From the NCBI GenBank assembly GCA_021773135.1, contig JAJFKP010000048.1, positions 1 to 64,000 on the forward strand: a DNA stretch of 64,000 bases. Direction: 5' to 3'. Position 1 is the first letter of the stretch. The number at the start of each line of letters is the position of its first letter. Both the position numbers and the translations under genes were made by a program. Source of the DNA: Woeseiaceae bacterium (GTDB lineage Bacteria; Pseudomonadota; Gammaproteobacteria; Steroidobacterales; Woeseiaceae). Shown here in pieces: positions 1 through 8,908 of the stretch. The notes beneath the pieces were generated by a model. That model saw nothing but the letters and a program-made list of their open reading frames with translations. It was not told where the DNA came from and did not search any database.

Positions 1-62
1 CCTTTTCTCGCCCTCGGGTTTTCAATACCACACACCCCTCGGGGCCTGGGCGGCCGGTCCCT

Positions 63-80
63 CCCCCCCCCCCCCCCCCC
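63..80. repeat. Homopolymer run of 18 C
   Basis: Eighteen consecutive C on the plus strand (G on the riboswitch strand) lie immediately downstream of aptamer II, where the expression platform should be. The flanking bases 1-62 contain no recognisable start codon or ribosome binding site for the controlled gene. This may be a real slippery tract or a low-quality contig end. Confidence 0.8.
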
Positions 81-81
81 G

Positions 82-252
82 CCCCTCTGTCCTGAAACCT
101 GAGAGATCGCGAACCAGCCTGCGCTGGTGGCATACCCCTTCGGTGGGCCGTACAGCCTCTCTCCAGAGATAATCAGCGTTGACAGTCCGTGTGCCTGAGC
201 GTTTCCGAGCGTGTTGCGCCTTCGGCGCCTCTTGAAAGAGGTCTCTTCTGCC
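82..252 (-). promoter_or_regulatory. Tandem glycine riboswitch (two aptamers)
   Basis: Read on the minus strand, two glycine aptamers follow one another. Aptamer I (about 252-180) has the GGCGCCGAAGGCGCAA core and ends CUCAGGCACACGGACUGUC. Aptamer II (about 166-82) opens CUGGAGAGAGG, has CACCGAAGGGG, and ends AUCUCUCAGGUUUCAGGACAGAGGGG (shown here as key elements). A linker of about 13 nt separates them, as in the cooperative tandem class. Such riboswitches normally control glycine cleavage genes (gcvT) or a glycine/alanine symporter. The controlled gene would lie left of position 1 and is not in the window. The ygfB-pepP-ubiH-ubiI block that neighbours gcvTHP in enterics is a few kb to the right, which supports gcvT. 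Confidence 0.9.
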
Positions 253-353
253 AACCCTATTGATTACTGCGCGCCATGATAGCCAAGTAATTCGGCAGTT
301 GCCAGCCGCTGATCTGGCAGCAACAATGCACGTCATACGCGAGGAGAATATTG

Positions 354-2114
354 ATGGACAAACTTCGATCACTTGGCTCTATCCTGTTAATACTGGTTGG
401 CTCAGCGGCGCTCGCGGGTCCTGCGGAAGACTTTGCTGCACTGTTGGACGAGGCCTGGGAATGGCAGCTGCGGGAAAACCCGGTGTGGACTTCCCGACTG
501 GGCGATCGGCGTTACAACGACCAATGGAGCGATTTGAGCCTTGCCGCAATTCAACGGCGCGTCGAGGATCAACGAAGTTTCCTGCGTCGCCTGCGCGCCA
601 TTGATTCGTCACAGCTGCCTGAATCCGACAGACTAAACCACGATCTCTTTCGTCGACAGCTCGAGAACGCCATCGATGGACACAGATTCAAAAACTACCT
701 GATGCCGATGAGCCAGCGGGGCGGCGTGCAGTCCCTCGAATCAACTGCGGAAACGCTGCGCCTTGCTAACGTGCAGGACTACGAAGACTGGCTGACGCGC
801 ATGACGCGAATTGAAAACGTCATCGAGCAGACCAGGGACCTGCTGGAAGAAGGACGGCGCACGGGTTACATGCCGCCAAAAATACTGATGGAACGTATTC
901 CGAACCAGATCGCGTCGCAGCTGGTTGAGGACCCGGAAAGCAGTCCGTTTTTTGCCGCTTTTGAAAGTATGCCCGAAACCATCAGCGCGGCAGACCAGGA
1001 AAGAATTCGACAGCTGGCGAAGGACGTAATCGATGATTCCATTGTCCCCGCATACCGCGAGTTCAACACTTACTTCAACGAGACGTACTTGCCGGCAAGT
1101 CGAGACAGCATAGGCGCATCGTCTTTGCCTGATGGCGAGGCATTCTACGAATACAGAACGCGATACTTCACGACAACGCAAATGACACCGGACGAGATTC
1201 ATCGACTGGGACTCAATGAGGTCAAGCGAATTCGCGATGAGATGCAGCTGGTAATCGACGAGCTCGAGTTTGCCGGCAGCTTCGACGAATTTCTTAATTT
1301 TCTCCGGACTGATCCCCGTTTTTACTACGACACGCCGGAAGAATTGTTCGAGGGCTATCTCGCAGTTTCCAAGCGCATCGATCCTGAACTTGTCAGGCTA
1401 TTCGGCAAGTTGCCACGAATGCCTTACGGTTTGCGACCAATACCGGATAACATAGCGCCCGACACGACCACGGCCTATTACAATCGGCCCGCCGCTGATG
1501 GCAGCCGTCCGGGCTACTACTACGTCAATCTTTATCGGCCTGAAGTGCGCCCTAAATATGAGATGGAGGTATTGTCAATTCACGAGGCCGTGCCCGGACA
1601 TCATCTGCAGATTGCGCTGCAGATGGAGTTGGAAGCGATGCCCAACTTCAGAAAATACTCGGGTTTCACAGCGTTTACCGAAGGCTGGGGTCTGTATAGC
1701 GAAAGCCTGGGTTATGAAATGGGTTTCTATAAAGACCCCTACTCCCGCTTTGGCGCACTGACGTATGACATGTGGCGCGCCGTACGCCTCGTCGTCGATA
1801 CCGGGATGCACTACAAAGGCTGGACCCGTCAGCAGGCAATTGATTTTTTCAAGGATAATGCAGCGAAGACCGAAGCCGATATCGTCAACGAAATCGACCG
1901 TTACATCTCATGGCCGGGTCAGGCGCTGGCTTACAAGATTGGTCAGCTGAAAATGCTCGAGTTGCGTGCAAGAGCCGAGCAGGCACTCGGCGATCAATTT
2001 GACATCAGGGCGTTTCACGATGCGCTGCTGGGCGGCGGTGCGGTGCCGATGGAGGTTTTGGAAACGAGAATGAATCGCTGGCTTGCCGAGCAGCTTGAGC
2101 TACATCGCGGCTGA
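354..2114 (+). CDS. Secreted DUF885 family protein (putative metallopeptidase)
   Basis: A 586-residue protein of the DUF885 family, whose members are predicted zinc peptidases exported to the periplasm; the substrate is unknown. The first 22 residues form a signal peptide (basic start, hydrophobic stretch, Ala-Leu-Ala-Gly cleavage region). The family signature HEAVPGHH is at about residues 410-417, with a downstream Glu-rich segment (FTEGWGLYSE) that plausibly supplies the third metal ligand. I chose ATG 354, preceded by GAGGAG 7 bases upstream, over the in-frame TTG at 351. The gene stands alone, divergent from the glycine riboswitch, and converges on the cytochrome gene. The family is certain; the enzymatic activity is inferred. 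Confidence 0.9.
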   Translation: MDKLRSLGSILLILVGSAALAGPAEDFAALLDEAWEWQLRENPVWTSRLGDRRYNDQWSDLSLAAIQRRVEDQRSFLRRLRAIDSSQLPESDRLNHDLFRRQLENAIDGHRFKNYLMPMSQRGGVQSLESTAETLRLANVQDYEDWLTRMTRIENVIEQTRDLLEEGRRTGYMPPKILMERIPNQIASQLVEDPESSPFFAAFESMPETISAADQERIRQLAKDVIDDSIVPAYREFNTYFNETYLPASRDSIGASSLPDGEAFYEYRTRYFTTTQMTPDEIHRLGLNEVKRIRDEMQLVIDELEFAGSFDEFLNFLRTDPRFYYDTPEELFEGYLAVSKRIDPELVRLFGKLPRMPYGLRPIPDNIAPDTTTAYYNRPAADGSRPGYYYVNLYRPEVRPKYEMEVLSIHEAVPGHHLQIALQMELEAMPNFRKYSGFTAFTEGWGLYSESLGYEMGFYKDPYSRFGALTYDMWRAVRLVVDTGMHYKGWTRQQAIDFFKDNAAKTEADIVNEIDRYISWPGQALAYKIGQLKMLELRARAEQALGDQFDIRAFHDALLGGGAVPMEVLETRMNRWLAEQLELHRG

Positions 2115-2253
2115 TCCGGCAATTTACCTACATTGTCATGAGTGGCAACAGGATGGGTGTTAATAGATCTCCAGCGCAATAGATGTCATCTCGCACCTGC
2201 GAACTTGTTGTTCTCGATGTTGCGCGCGAACCGGGCTCCAGCCGCTATTCCAT

Positions 2254-2622
2254 TCAAGGTAGATCATCGCCAAGATGACAGGCCATACACTGCCTGGGCG
2301 GCCCGCCGTCGATTCCCGCTGCTGTTTTTTCGGCATGACAGTCCCGACAGAGATCATGAAACTGCTGCTCGAGTAACGGCCATACATCCTGTTCGGTGAC
2401 GTGACAGTTCATGCACAAGCCACCGCCGGTATCGTCTGCATAGTTGTGATGACACAAGACGCAGTTCTCCTGCGCATGGTCGATGTGCGCAAACGACATT
2501 GGCAATATCGGTTTCGGACTGCCGTAGCGATAGTCGATCGCCGGCGCCTCTCCGGCTATTGGCGACCCGAATACAATGACGATGACGCCCAGAAGAATGG
2601 TCAATGCGAACACGTTCTTCAC
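2254..2622 (-). CDS. Small periplasmic tetraheme cytochrome c (c3/c7-like)
   Basis: This 122-residue protein begins with a signal peptide (about residues 1-24) and has four CxxCH haem-c sites at residues 54-58, 70-74, 92-96 and 112-116. The segment FAHIDHA (43-49) ahead of the first CVLCHH resembles class III (c3-type) cytochromes, where such histidines are distal ligands. It is probably a periplasmic electron carrier. Its start overlaps the stop of the haem-b membrane protein gene by 4 bases (ATGA), so the two are translationally coupled. The PQQ dehydrogenase gene lies just upstream in the same direction. I infer that the three proteins share an electron path; no family-specific function can be assigned from sequence alone. 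Confidence 0.88.
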   Translation of the reverse strand: MKNVFALTILLGVIVIVFGSPIAGEAPAIDYRYGSPKPILPMSFAHIDHAQENCVLCHHNYADDTGGGLCMNCHVTEQDVWPLLEQQFHDLCRDCHAEKTAAGIDGGPPRQCMACHLGDDLP

Positions 2623-3248
2623 AGCGACAAATTCCGGATCGCAACAAATGCGGCCCCGAAGATTGCGCTAAAAAGCAGGTAGGTTGCGTTACCTACAATC
2701 CTGATCTGACCTAACCTGGCCCAATAGGGACGAGCCGAAGCGACGGCCACGGCTACTACAACGAAAAGCACAGCCTGGTACCAGGCACCAAGATAAAAGT
2801 TACTGACAACGATGTGATAGGTGGCCGATGCCAGCGTAACGATCGCAAGAACGCGGTGCCAATACTTGAATGACGGATAATCTTTGTGTAGTCGAATCCG
2901 ATCGGGTACAAGCGCAGCCGTGATGAGAACGCCGAGCGACAACAGGCTGACGACGCCCAGCCACATGTAGTCTGGCGCGCCCGGTTTCAGAAACTCCACG
3001 GCGGCGGCATCGCCAAGCAGGAACCAGAATGCGTGCGCCACGGTGACCGCGAGCACGCCGTACCCGAGCACCTGGTGCGCGCGGACGTCAAGTCGCCGCA
3101 CGCTGGTAATCGTCAAATACAGCAGGCCGCCGAAAGCGGCGAAACCCAGCGCGTTTCCTGCGTCCCAGAACCAACCGGCACCCATAGTCGGCGCCGCGAG
3201 AAACGTTATAACGAATACAATAGCAAGTGTTGCAACAAGGGCCTTCAT
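2619..3248 (-). CDS. Membrane haem-b protein, ferric reductase-like transmembrane type
   Basis: An integral membrane protein of about 209 residues with six predicted membrane segments. Two helices each carry a pair of histidines 14 residues apart (H58/H72 and H131/H145), the arrangement that holds two stacked haems b in ferric reductase-like and cytochrome b561-like proteins. No flavin or NAD domain is present, so it would pass electrons through the membrane rather than reduce a substrate itself. ATG 3248 is taken as the start; GTG 3257 is possible. It is coupled by a 4-base overlap to the tetraheme cytochrome and lies 56 bases after the PQQ dehydrogenase. Family placement is by histidine pattern and topology, not by overall match. 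Confidence 0.78.
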   Translation of the reverse strand: MKALVATLAIVFVITFLAAPTMGAGWFWDAGNALGFAAFGGLLYLTITSVRRLDVRAHQVLGYGVLAVTVAHAFWFLLGDAAAVEFLKPGAPDYMWLGVVSLLSLGVLITAALVPDRIRLHKDYPSFKYWHRVLAIVTLASATYHIVVSNFYLGAWYQAVLFVVVAVAVASARPYWARLGQIRIVGNATYLLFSAIFGAAFVAIRNLSL

Positions 3249-3304
3249 CCGGCGCACAATATACGAGTATGGAGTTTCGGGTGCTACAGCCGGATCAGCA
3301 TGTG

Positions 3305-5434
3305 CTACTGATGCGCCTGGCGAACGACATAGGCGCGAATTGCCTCAGCGTCATCTTCACTCAGAACTTCACTGAACGACGCCATGCCGTTGGCCAGTAA
3401 CGTGCCATCGAGTACAACGGACTTGAACGGCTCGGGTGCAGCCAGCATTGGCGAATGCCGAAGGTCGGGTAGCACGCCGCCGGATATGGCGTAGACGCCA
3501 TGACAGATGCTGCAGTTTCTTCCGTACAGCGATGCGCCGGCCGTAATCTGTGCCTCGGACCCAAAGTCGCCTGGAGGATCCGGGGGAGTGACGCGCTCGG
3601 GCGGCGGCGGTAACTCTGCGTTGCCGCCCGGTTTGAATGCCAGTATGCGGCTAATGTTCCTGTTCGTCCCCGCGGGGTTGGTTACGACACCAAGTACGTT
3701 TGCGGTTACTGCTCCCCAGCCAACAACGACCGCAATATACTGTTCACCGTCGACCGAGTAAGTAATGGGTGGCGCGAGAACCCCGGTTTGGGTCGGCGCC
3801 GACCACAGCTGCTCGCCAGACGTCGCATCATAGGCAATCAGTTCCTCGGTGGCAGTGCCCTGGAACACCAGGTTGCCCGACGTCGACAGTAAACCGCCTT
3901 GCTCCGGCCCCTCCTGGGATATACGCCATACTTCCCGTTGGGACACTGGATCCCAGGCGAGCAAACTGGATTGAAACTCTGCGCCAAACTCCGGCCCCAG
4001 ATCAGCGAATTCTTCAACCGGATCCCAGATATTGACGCCAATATTGAAACCAATCGGCCGCTTTTCGTAATTGTCCTGCAAAACGTAAATCAACGGCTCC
4101 TGCTTCGCCGGTATATATACGAGCCCTGTCTCCGGGTTGAAAGACATCGGCTGCCAGTTGTGCGCACCAGCCGGCCCGGGAGAGATTTTTTTTGCGGCCA
4201 GCGTTTCGTCGTAACGTGCTCCGGGCGTTTCGATGGGGCGTCCCGTTTCCAGGTCAACATGTGTCGCCCAGTTCACCGGCATGATGTTCTCTGCTGAAAT
4301 CAGTTCACCGGTAATCCGGTCGATTACGTAGAAAAAACCGTTCTTCGGCGCTTGCATGATCACCTGGCGTGGTCGCCCGTCAATTTCCAGGTCGGCCAGA
4401 ATCATATGTTGCACGGCCGTGTAGTCCCAGGTGTCGCCGGGTGTCGTTTGGTAGTGCCAGGCGTATTTTCCGGTATCGGCATCAACTGCAACGATGGATG
4501 CAAGAAACAGGTTGTCACCGCCGCCCGGGCTACGTAAGGCGCGTGCCCAGGGTGATCCGTTGCCGGTTCCAATGTAGACCAGATTGAGCGAAGGATCGTA
4601 AGCGAACGAATCCCAGGCGGTACCACCGCCGCCCTCGGTCCACCACTCACCGGTCCATGTCGCAGCCGCCATCTCCTGCGTTTCATCTTCGAACCCGTCA
4701 GCGGGATTGCCAGGCACGGTATAGAAGCGCCATAGCTGCTCGCCTGTCCCGGCGTCATAAGCGCTCACATAACCACGCACTCCGTACTCGGCGCCGCCGT
4801 TGCCGATGATGACTTTGCCATCGGCAATTCGCGGTGCCCCGGTTATCGTGTAGCTCTGCGCCTGGTCGGTTGTGTTAATTTGCCATACCAGTTCACCGGT
4901 TGCTGCATCCAGCGCAATCAGCCGTCCGTCCAGCGCACCGAAATATACGCGCCCTTCCCAAACGGCTGCACCGCGATTTTGTACCCCGCAGCAAGCCCGG
5001 ATATTCCAGATTCCCGCAACTTCCGGATCGTATTGCCATAGTAGCCGGCCGGTTTTCGCGTCTACCGCCTGAACCTTGCTCCAGGCGCTGGTCGAATACA
5101 GCACGCCATCAACAACGATCGGTGTCGCCTCCTGTCCACGGTTGGTATCCAGATCTGTGTACCAGGCAAGCCCCAGCTCATCGACGTTTCCGTCATTGAC
5201 CAGGTCAAGCGGGCTGAATCGTTGCTCGGAGTTCGTTCTGCCATGGACCAGCCAGTTTTCAGGTTCTGCGTCCGCGTTCGCGACGCGACTGGCATCTACC
5301 CATGCAGCGCGCGTTTCCTGTTGCGCTTGCACAGGATCTGCAACAGCCGCTTCGTCCTGCGGCTGGCAGCCGGCAAACATTAGAGCTGATCCGGAGACCA
5401 GCGAAACGACCAACCCAATTCCCCGCGCATCCAT
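3305..5434 (-). CDS. PQQ-dependent alcohol dehydrogenase fused to cytochrome c, lipoprotein
   Basis: A 709-residue quinohemoprotein. Residues 1-23 are a lipoprotein signal ending FAGC. An eight-bladed PQQ propeller follows, with adjacent cysteines C148-C149 (the vicinal disulfide over PQQ) and repeated W-motifs of the type DAKTGRLLWQ. The segment GDTWDYTA gives catalytic Asp337; the residue two positions on is Thr339, not the Asp of lanthanide enzymes, so calcium is the likelier cofactor metal. The C-terminal cytochrome domain has CSICH (641-645) and a probable Met684 ligand. It oxidises alcohols in the periplasm and passes electrons to the fused haem. The start is preceded by AAAGGGGG. Substrate is unknown. 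Confidence 0.9.
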   Translation of the reverse strand: MDARGIGLVVSLVSGSALMFAGCQPQDEAAVADPVQAQQETRAAWVDASRVANADAEPENWLVHGRTNSEQRFSPLDLVNDGNVDELGLAWYTDLDTNRGQEATPIVVDGVLYSTSAWSKVQAVDAKTGRLLWQYDPEVAGIWNIRACCGVQNRGAAVWEGRVYFGALDGRLIALDAATGELVWQINTTDQAQSYTITGAPRIADGKVIIGNGGAEYGVRGYVSAYDAGTGEQLWRFYTVPGNPADGFEDETQEMAAATWTGEWWTEGGGGTAWDSFAYDPSLNLVYIGTGNGSPWARALRSPGGGDNLFLASIVAVDADTGKYAWHYQTTPGDTWDYTAVQHMILADLEIDGRPRQVIMQAPKNGFFYVIDRITGELISAENIMPVNWATHVDLETGRPIETPGARYDETLAAKKISPGPAGAHNWQPMSFNPETGLVYIPAKQEPLIYVLQDNYEKRPIGFNIGVNIWDPVEEFADLGPEFGAEFQSSLLAWDPVSQREVWRISQEGPEQGGLLSTSGNLVFQGTATEELIAYDATSGEQLWSAPTQTGVLAPPITYSVDGEQYIAVVVGWGAVTANVLGVVTNPAGTNRNISRILAFKPGGNAELPPPPERVTPPDPPGDFGSEAQITAGASLYGRNCSICHGVYAISGGVLPDLRHSPMLAAPEPFKSVVLDGTLLANGMASFSEVLSEDDAEAIRAYVVRQAHQ

Positions 5435-5537
5435 AACGCCCCCTTTATACGGTCTATGCAGTCCTGCTTATGTGTTCTTCTTTTCCCGCATGTCGCTCCT
5501 GAACTTCGTGCGACCCGGTCTCATGAGTGCTGCGACT

Positions 5538-6053
5538 TCAGCCATACTGATCCTGCGAACAGCCGCCCGCTGAGGGCAGATACACCGATAACGGATCTTC
5601 CGATTTATCCAATTCGATGAAATCAGTGTCCCAGTGCTTCAGCGTCAGCTCCCAGCGACGTTTTTCGCCGGCCACATAGTCCTCCATGCGGTCGCCGAAC
5701 AGGTGTTGAATCTGCCCGGCCCGATCCAGCGGCGCCGATGCTCCGGATCCTGGTGACGGAAACAGAAAAGTCGCAGCGAAAGTCCATTCAGGTACCTGCG
5801 CGTGGCCGTCCGGCACCATTAGTTTGTGTTCCAGCGTCGTACCGTGTTCGAGCGCATATGCCATGAGCGGGTAATGCCACTTCATATACAGATCGAGCCA
5901 TTCATCTTCATATCCACCTTTGACGAGGTAGAACGATATGCCAAACGATTGCATGCACTTCCCGCGGCCGTTGTTGCCCTGTGGTAAAGCGGTCGAGGCA
6001 AATGACAGCATAAGCCACGTTACCAAGATGTTAAGCATGGTTTTTCGAAACAT
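5538..6053 (-). CDS. Secreted protein of unknown function
   Basis: A 171-residue protein with a clear signal peptide (about residues 1-24, ending ALPQG). The mature part carries a segment FGISFYLVKGGYEDEWLDLY followed by a histidine-containing helix and a strand TFAATFLF, an alternation that recalls dimeric alpha/beta-barrel proteins, though I cannot assign a family. Two cysteines, one near each end of the mature chain (about residues 33 and 165), could form a disulfide. The gene sits 103 bases upstream of the PQQ dehydrogenase and 33 bases downstream of the amidohydrolase, in the same direction, so it may belong to that cluster. Function unknown. Confidence 0.7.
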   Translation of the reverse strand: MFRKTMLNILVTWLMLSFASTALPQGNNGRGKCMQSFGISFYLVKGGYEDEWLDLYMKWHYPLMAYALEHGTTLEHKLMVPDGHAQVPEWTFAATFLFPSPGSGASAPLDRAGQIQHLFGDRMEDYVAGEKRRWELTLKHWDTDFIELDKSEDPLSVYLPSAGGCSQDQYG

Positions 6054-6086
6054 TTTCTATTCCCCCAAACGACAAAGCGGGCAGAC

Positions 6087-7601
6087 TCAGAAAACTGCGG
6101 CGCGCCCAAGTATTGCGCGACCCGGCCGCGCTCCTTCGACCAAATGACCATCCCACACTACAAATTGGCCGTTGACCAAAACGTAGCGCACTCCCTCAGA
6201 ATAAGAGAGTTCAGAATCGAAATCGGCCGTATCAATTATTTGTTCTTCACTAAAAATTGTGATGTCGGCGTCACTGCCGATCTGGATACGCCCTTTGCGT
6301 TTCATCTGCGGCGATATCGCTTCAAGTCGTCGTGCCGGCATGAGGGTCATCTTTGCAAGTCCCGCCATGAGTGACATTAGTTCCTGATCACGCACGTAGC
6401 GACCAAGAAATCGTGAGAACGTGCCCGCACCGCGCGGGTGTGCGCCGGGTGCGTACGGCATGCCGTCGGAAGCGACCATGACCCTGGGGTCAGATAGGAT
6501 TGCCTTGATCCATTCCGGCTTCATCAGGTGAATGATGACAATGCCACCTTCCTCGCGGTATTTCTTGAAGCGCGCTTCTGTGAGGCGTTCGCCGGTATCC
6601 TGCCACTGCACGTCGCCATATGAGATGCGCATTTTGTCCTGCCAGCCGTCGTCGAACAGCGCAGACTCAATGCCTGTCGACGCGGCGGTGTATGGATAGG
6701 CCTCAGTCGTAATATCCGCGCCGCGTTCCTGTGCACCCAGAATGATGTCGAGATTCGTCTGATAGCTCCAAAGGCTCGAGCTGTTTAAGTGTACGATATG
6801 TAGCGGTGCGCCGGTCGCCACCGCATTTGAAACGACTTCCTGAACACCGGTGACGCCCATGCCTTTAACATGGGTGTAAATAATGGCTTCATGTTCCGCC
6901 GCAAACTCGAACAGGCGAAAAATTTCATCGTGAGAAACGCCAGGATAGTATGCATGTGGCATACCGATGCCGAGCGCGCCGTCCTGCAGTCCTTTCTCCA
7001 GGCGCTGCCACAATAATGGATAGCGTTGCGGATCAAGTTCCTGGTATTGACCAGCGGAGATTGCTGCAAAGAATGCGCTGACTGACGCGCCAGTGTCGCC
7101 ATCCTCCTGCTCCATTTTCTCATACAGCGCATCCAGTTCGGCTTGGTGCTGCGGCATGGACCATGTCCGCAATGCGCCGTGCGAAATACTCGCGCCATAG
7201 TTAATGACTGCGTCACCCTCTCGCATCGTTCTGAACTTGCCTACATCAGGCACACCCGCCTCGAGCTCCAGCGCCGTCGTTACGCCGTCCATAGCCTGGA
7301 ATTCATTCGCGCGGGCACTCTGTCCATGCGAATGCAGATCTATGAATCCCGGCGACACGATCAGACCAGATGCGTCGACTATGGTCTGGCCATCCAGTGA
7401 CCGCTGGGTGATCTCGACCACTGCCTCGCCGCGGATGCCCAGGTTACGAATCGCATCCAGGCCGGTTTCGGGGTCCATAACCCTTCCGTTCGCGATAACG
7501 ATGTCGAATTGATCCTGAGCGCTGACCGGTGCAATCAGCGTGCTGAACAGGAGCAGGGAAATTGCCAGCGAATAGCGATTGCGGTGGACGTTGCGTCTCA
7601 T
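6087..7601 (-). CDS. Secreted amidohydrolase family protein, D-aminoacylase-like
   Basis: This 504-residue metal-dependent hydrolase has a signal peptide (about 1-29) and the amidohydrolase opening FDIVIANGRVMDPETG. The metal site HSH is at residues 90-92 after the PGFID strand; further ligands are expected in ALELEAG, YTHVKGMG and HIVHLNSS, and the catalytic Asp in VASDGMPY. The closest recognised relatives are N-acyl-D-amino-acid deacylases, but the position that holds a cysteine ligand there appears to be a Glu. It probably hydrolyses an amide or lactam in the periplasm. The gene heads the leftward group that includes the secreted protein and the PQQ module. Substrate cannot be predicted. 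Confidence 0.85.
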   Translation of the reverse strand: MRRNVHRNRYSLAISLLLFSTLIAPVSAQDQFDIVIANGRVMDPETGLDAIRNLGIRGEAVVEITQRSLDGQTIVDASGLIVSPGFIDLHSHGQSARANEFQAMDGVTTALELEAGVPDVGKFRTMREGDAVINYGASISHGALRTWSMPQHQAELDALYEKMEQEDGDTGASVSAFFAAISAGQYQELDPQRYPLLWQRLEKGLQDGALGIGMPHAYYPGVSHDEIFRLFEFAAEHEAIIYTHVKGMGVTGVQEVVSNAVATGAPLHIVHLNSSSLWSYQTNLDIILGAQERGADITTEAYPYTAASTGIESALFDDGWQDKMRISYGDVQWQDTGERLTEARFKKYREEGGIVIIHLMKPEWIKAILSDPRVMVASDGMPYAPGAHPRGAGTFSRFLGRYVRDQELMSLMAGLAKMTLMPARRLEAISPQMKRKGRIQIGSDADITIFSEEQIIDTADFDSELSYSEGVRYVLVNGQFVVWDGHLVEGARPGRAILGRAAVF

Positions 7602-7714
7602 TGCGGCTCCTTTTACGGAATTTATTGTGCCCGGCCTGCGGCTGGAGAAGCTCGGAACAGTATTATAGTGTCTTTGGAGCGCGGGAACTGGCGAGAACGA
7701 ATAAGATCCGGCGC

Positions 7715-8908
7715 TTAGCGAATACCCAATGCGACCTGAACCGCATGATTTCGAACAGGCCCGCTTTTATTGAACGCGCACATACCTGCACCGCGCAGTT
7801 GTGCCAGTGACGCCGAGTCAGTCGAGAAAAGGCGATTCAGGCCATCGACGAAGGAAAGCATCAGTTGATTGGCGCCGGTTCGTGCGCGCTCATACTTTCT
7901 TAAGACAGGCAGGTCACCGACACTTTCACCACGATCCAGCTCGGCAAAGATTGTCTGTGCCAGTTTGCTGGCATCTGCAAAGCCAAGATTTACGCCTTGA
8001 CCGGCCAGCGGATGAATGGCGTGCGCGGCGTCGCCGACCAAAGCAAGACCCGCGGTGACATAGCGTTCTGCATGCTGGGACTCGAGTGCGAAGGCGCCGC
8101 GCGGTCCCTCCGGGGTCAGTCGATCCAGCACAGCATCGGATATGTCAGTCAGGCGGTTCGACAGCTGTTGTGCGGACATTGCCAGCGCCTCGTCTGCCTT
8201 TGCAGGTGTTGTGGACCATACGCACGAAACCCTCCCGTCCTGAAGCGGCAGCAAGCCGACCGGGCCGTCACTGACGAAACGCTGCCACGCCGTGTTGCCG
8301 TGATTGAGGCCGGGCCGCAGGTGAGTAACAAACGCTTTTTGCCTGTGCTGCCAAAGCCTGACTGGAATTTCAGCACAGGATCGAACAAAAGACTTTGCAC
8401 CGTCGGCGCCGATCAGCAGATCAGGTCTGAATTTGCGCGCCGATTGCAGCTCAATTTCGTAGCGATCGCCATCACGCCTGATGCTATCGATCTGCGTATC
8501 AAAGTGAATTGCAGCGTCGGTATGCTCCAACTGGTGAAGCAACGCGTCCTGTATCACGATATTCTCGACGATAAACCCGAGTTGTGGCAAAGCAAACTCG
8601 GCGGCTTCAAATGACAGCGTTTCCGGGCCGTCAGCATGCCCGGCAGCATCCCATACTTTCATGTTCGTGTAGGGGCAAACGCGTTTCTCCACAATTTGCT
8701 GCCAGACGCCAATAGAAGACAGTAGTGTCGAGGACCCGGGTGCGATTGCAGATACGCGCAGCGAAACATCATCGTCAATCGCAAACTCGGGTCTCTTGCC
8801 CGCATCCACCACCGTCACCGTCAATCGCTCATCCCTGGCCAGCAGGTTTGCGGCGGCAAGACCAACCATGCCTGCGCCGACAATCAATATGTTCGCGTTG
8901 CTCGTCAC
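7715..8908 (-). CDS. ubiI: UbiH/UbiI family FAD-dependent ubiquinone hydroxylase
   Basis: A 397-residue flavoprotein monooxygenase. The N-terminal ADP-binding fold GAGMVGLAAANLL and the second FAD motif GDAAHAIHPLAGQGVNLG place it in the UbiH/UbiF/UbiI/Coq6 group, which hydroxylates the aromatic ring during aerobic ubiquinone synthesis. Its start overlaps the stop of ubiH by 4 bases, and the order pepP-ubiH-this gene matches enteric pepP-ubiH-ubiI, so the C5 hydroxylase UbiI is the best assignment. A Coq7 homologue elsewhere in the window could cover the C6 step. Sequence alone does not separate UbiI from UbiF-like or broad-specificity forms. Confidence 0.82.
   Translation of the reverse strand: MTSNANILIVGAGMVGLAAANLLARDERLTVTVVDAGKRPEFAIDDDVSLRVSAIAPGSSTLLSSIGVWQQIVEKRVCPYTNMKVWDAAGHADGPETLSFEAAEFALPQLGFIVENIVIQDALLHQLEHTDAAIHFDTQIDSIRRDGDRYEIELQSARKFRPDLLIGADGAKSFVRSCAEIPVRLWQHRQKAFVTHLRPGLNHGNTAWQRFVSDGPVGLLPLQDGRVSCVWSTTPAKADEALAMSAQQLSNRLTDISDAVLDRLTPEGPRGAFALESQHAERYVTAGLALVGDAAHAIHPLAGQGVNLGFADASKLAQTIFAELDRGESVGDLPVLRKYERARTGANQLMLSFVDGLNRLFSTDSASLAQLRGAGMCAFNKSGPVRNHAVQVALGIR

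Noticed and set aside
22-372. Minus-strand reading frame of 116 codons
   Set aside because: It runs through both glycine aptamers and the G run; the peptide is low complexity (poly-Gly).
3305-5434. Lanthanide-dependent XoxF-type methanol dehydrogenase
   Set aside because: The marker Asp is Thr and the enzyme has a fused cytochrome domain, unlike XoxF.
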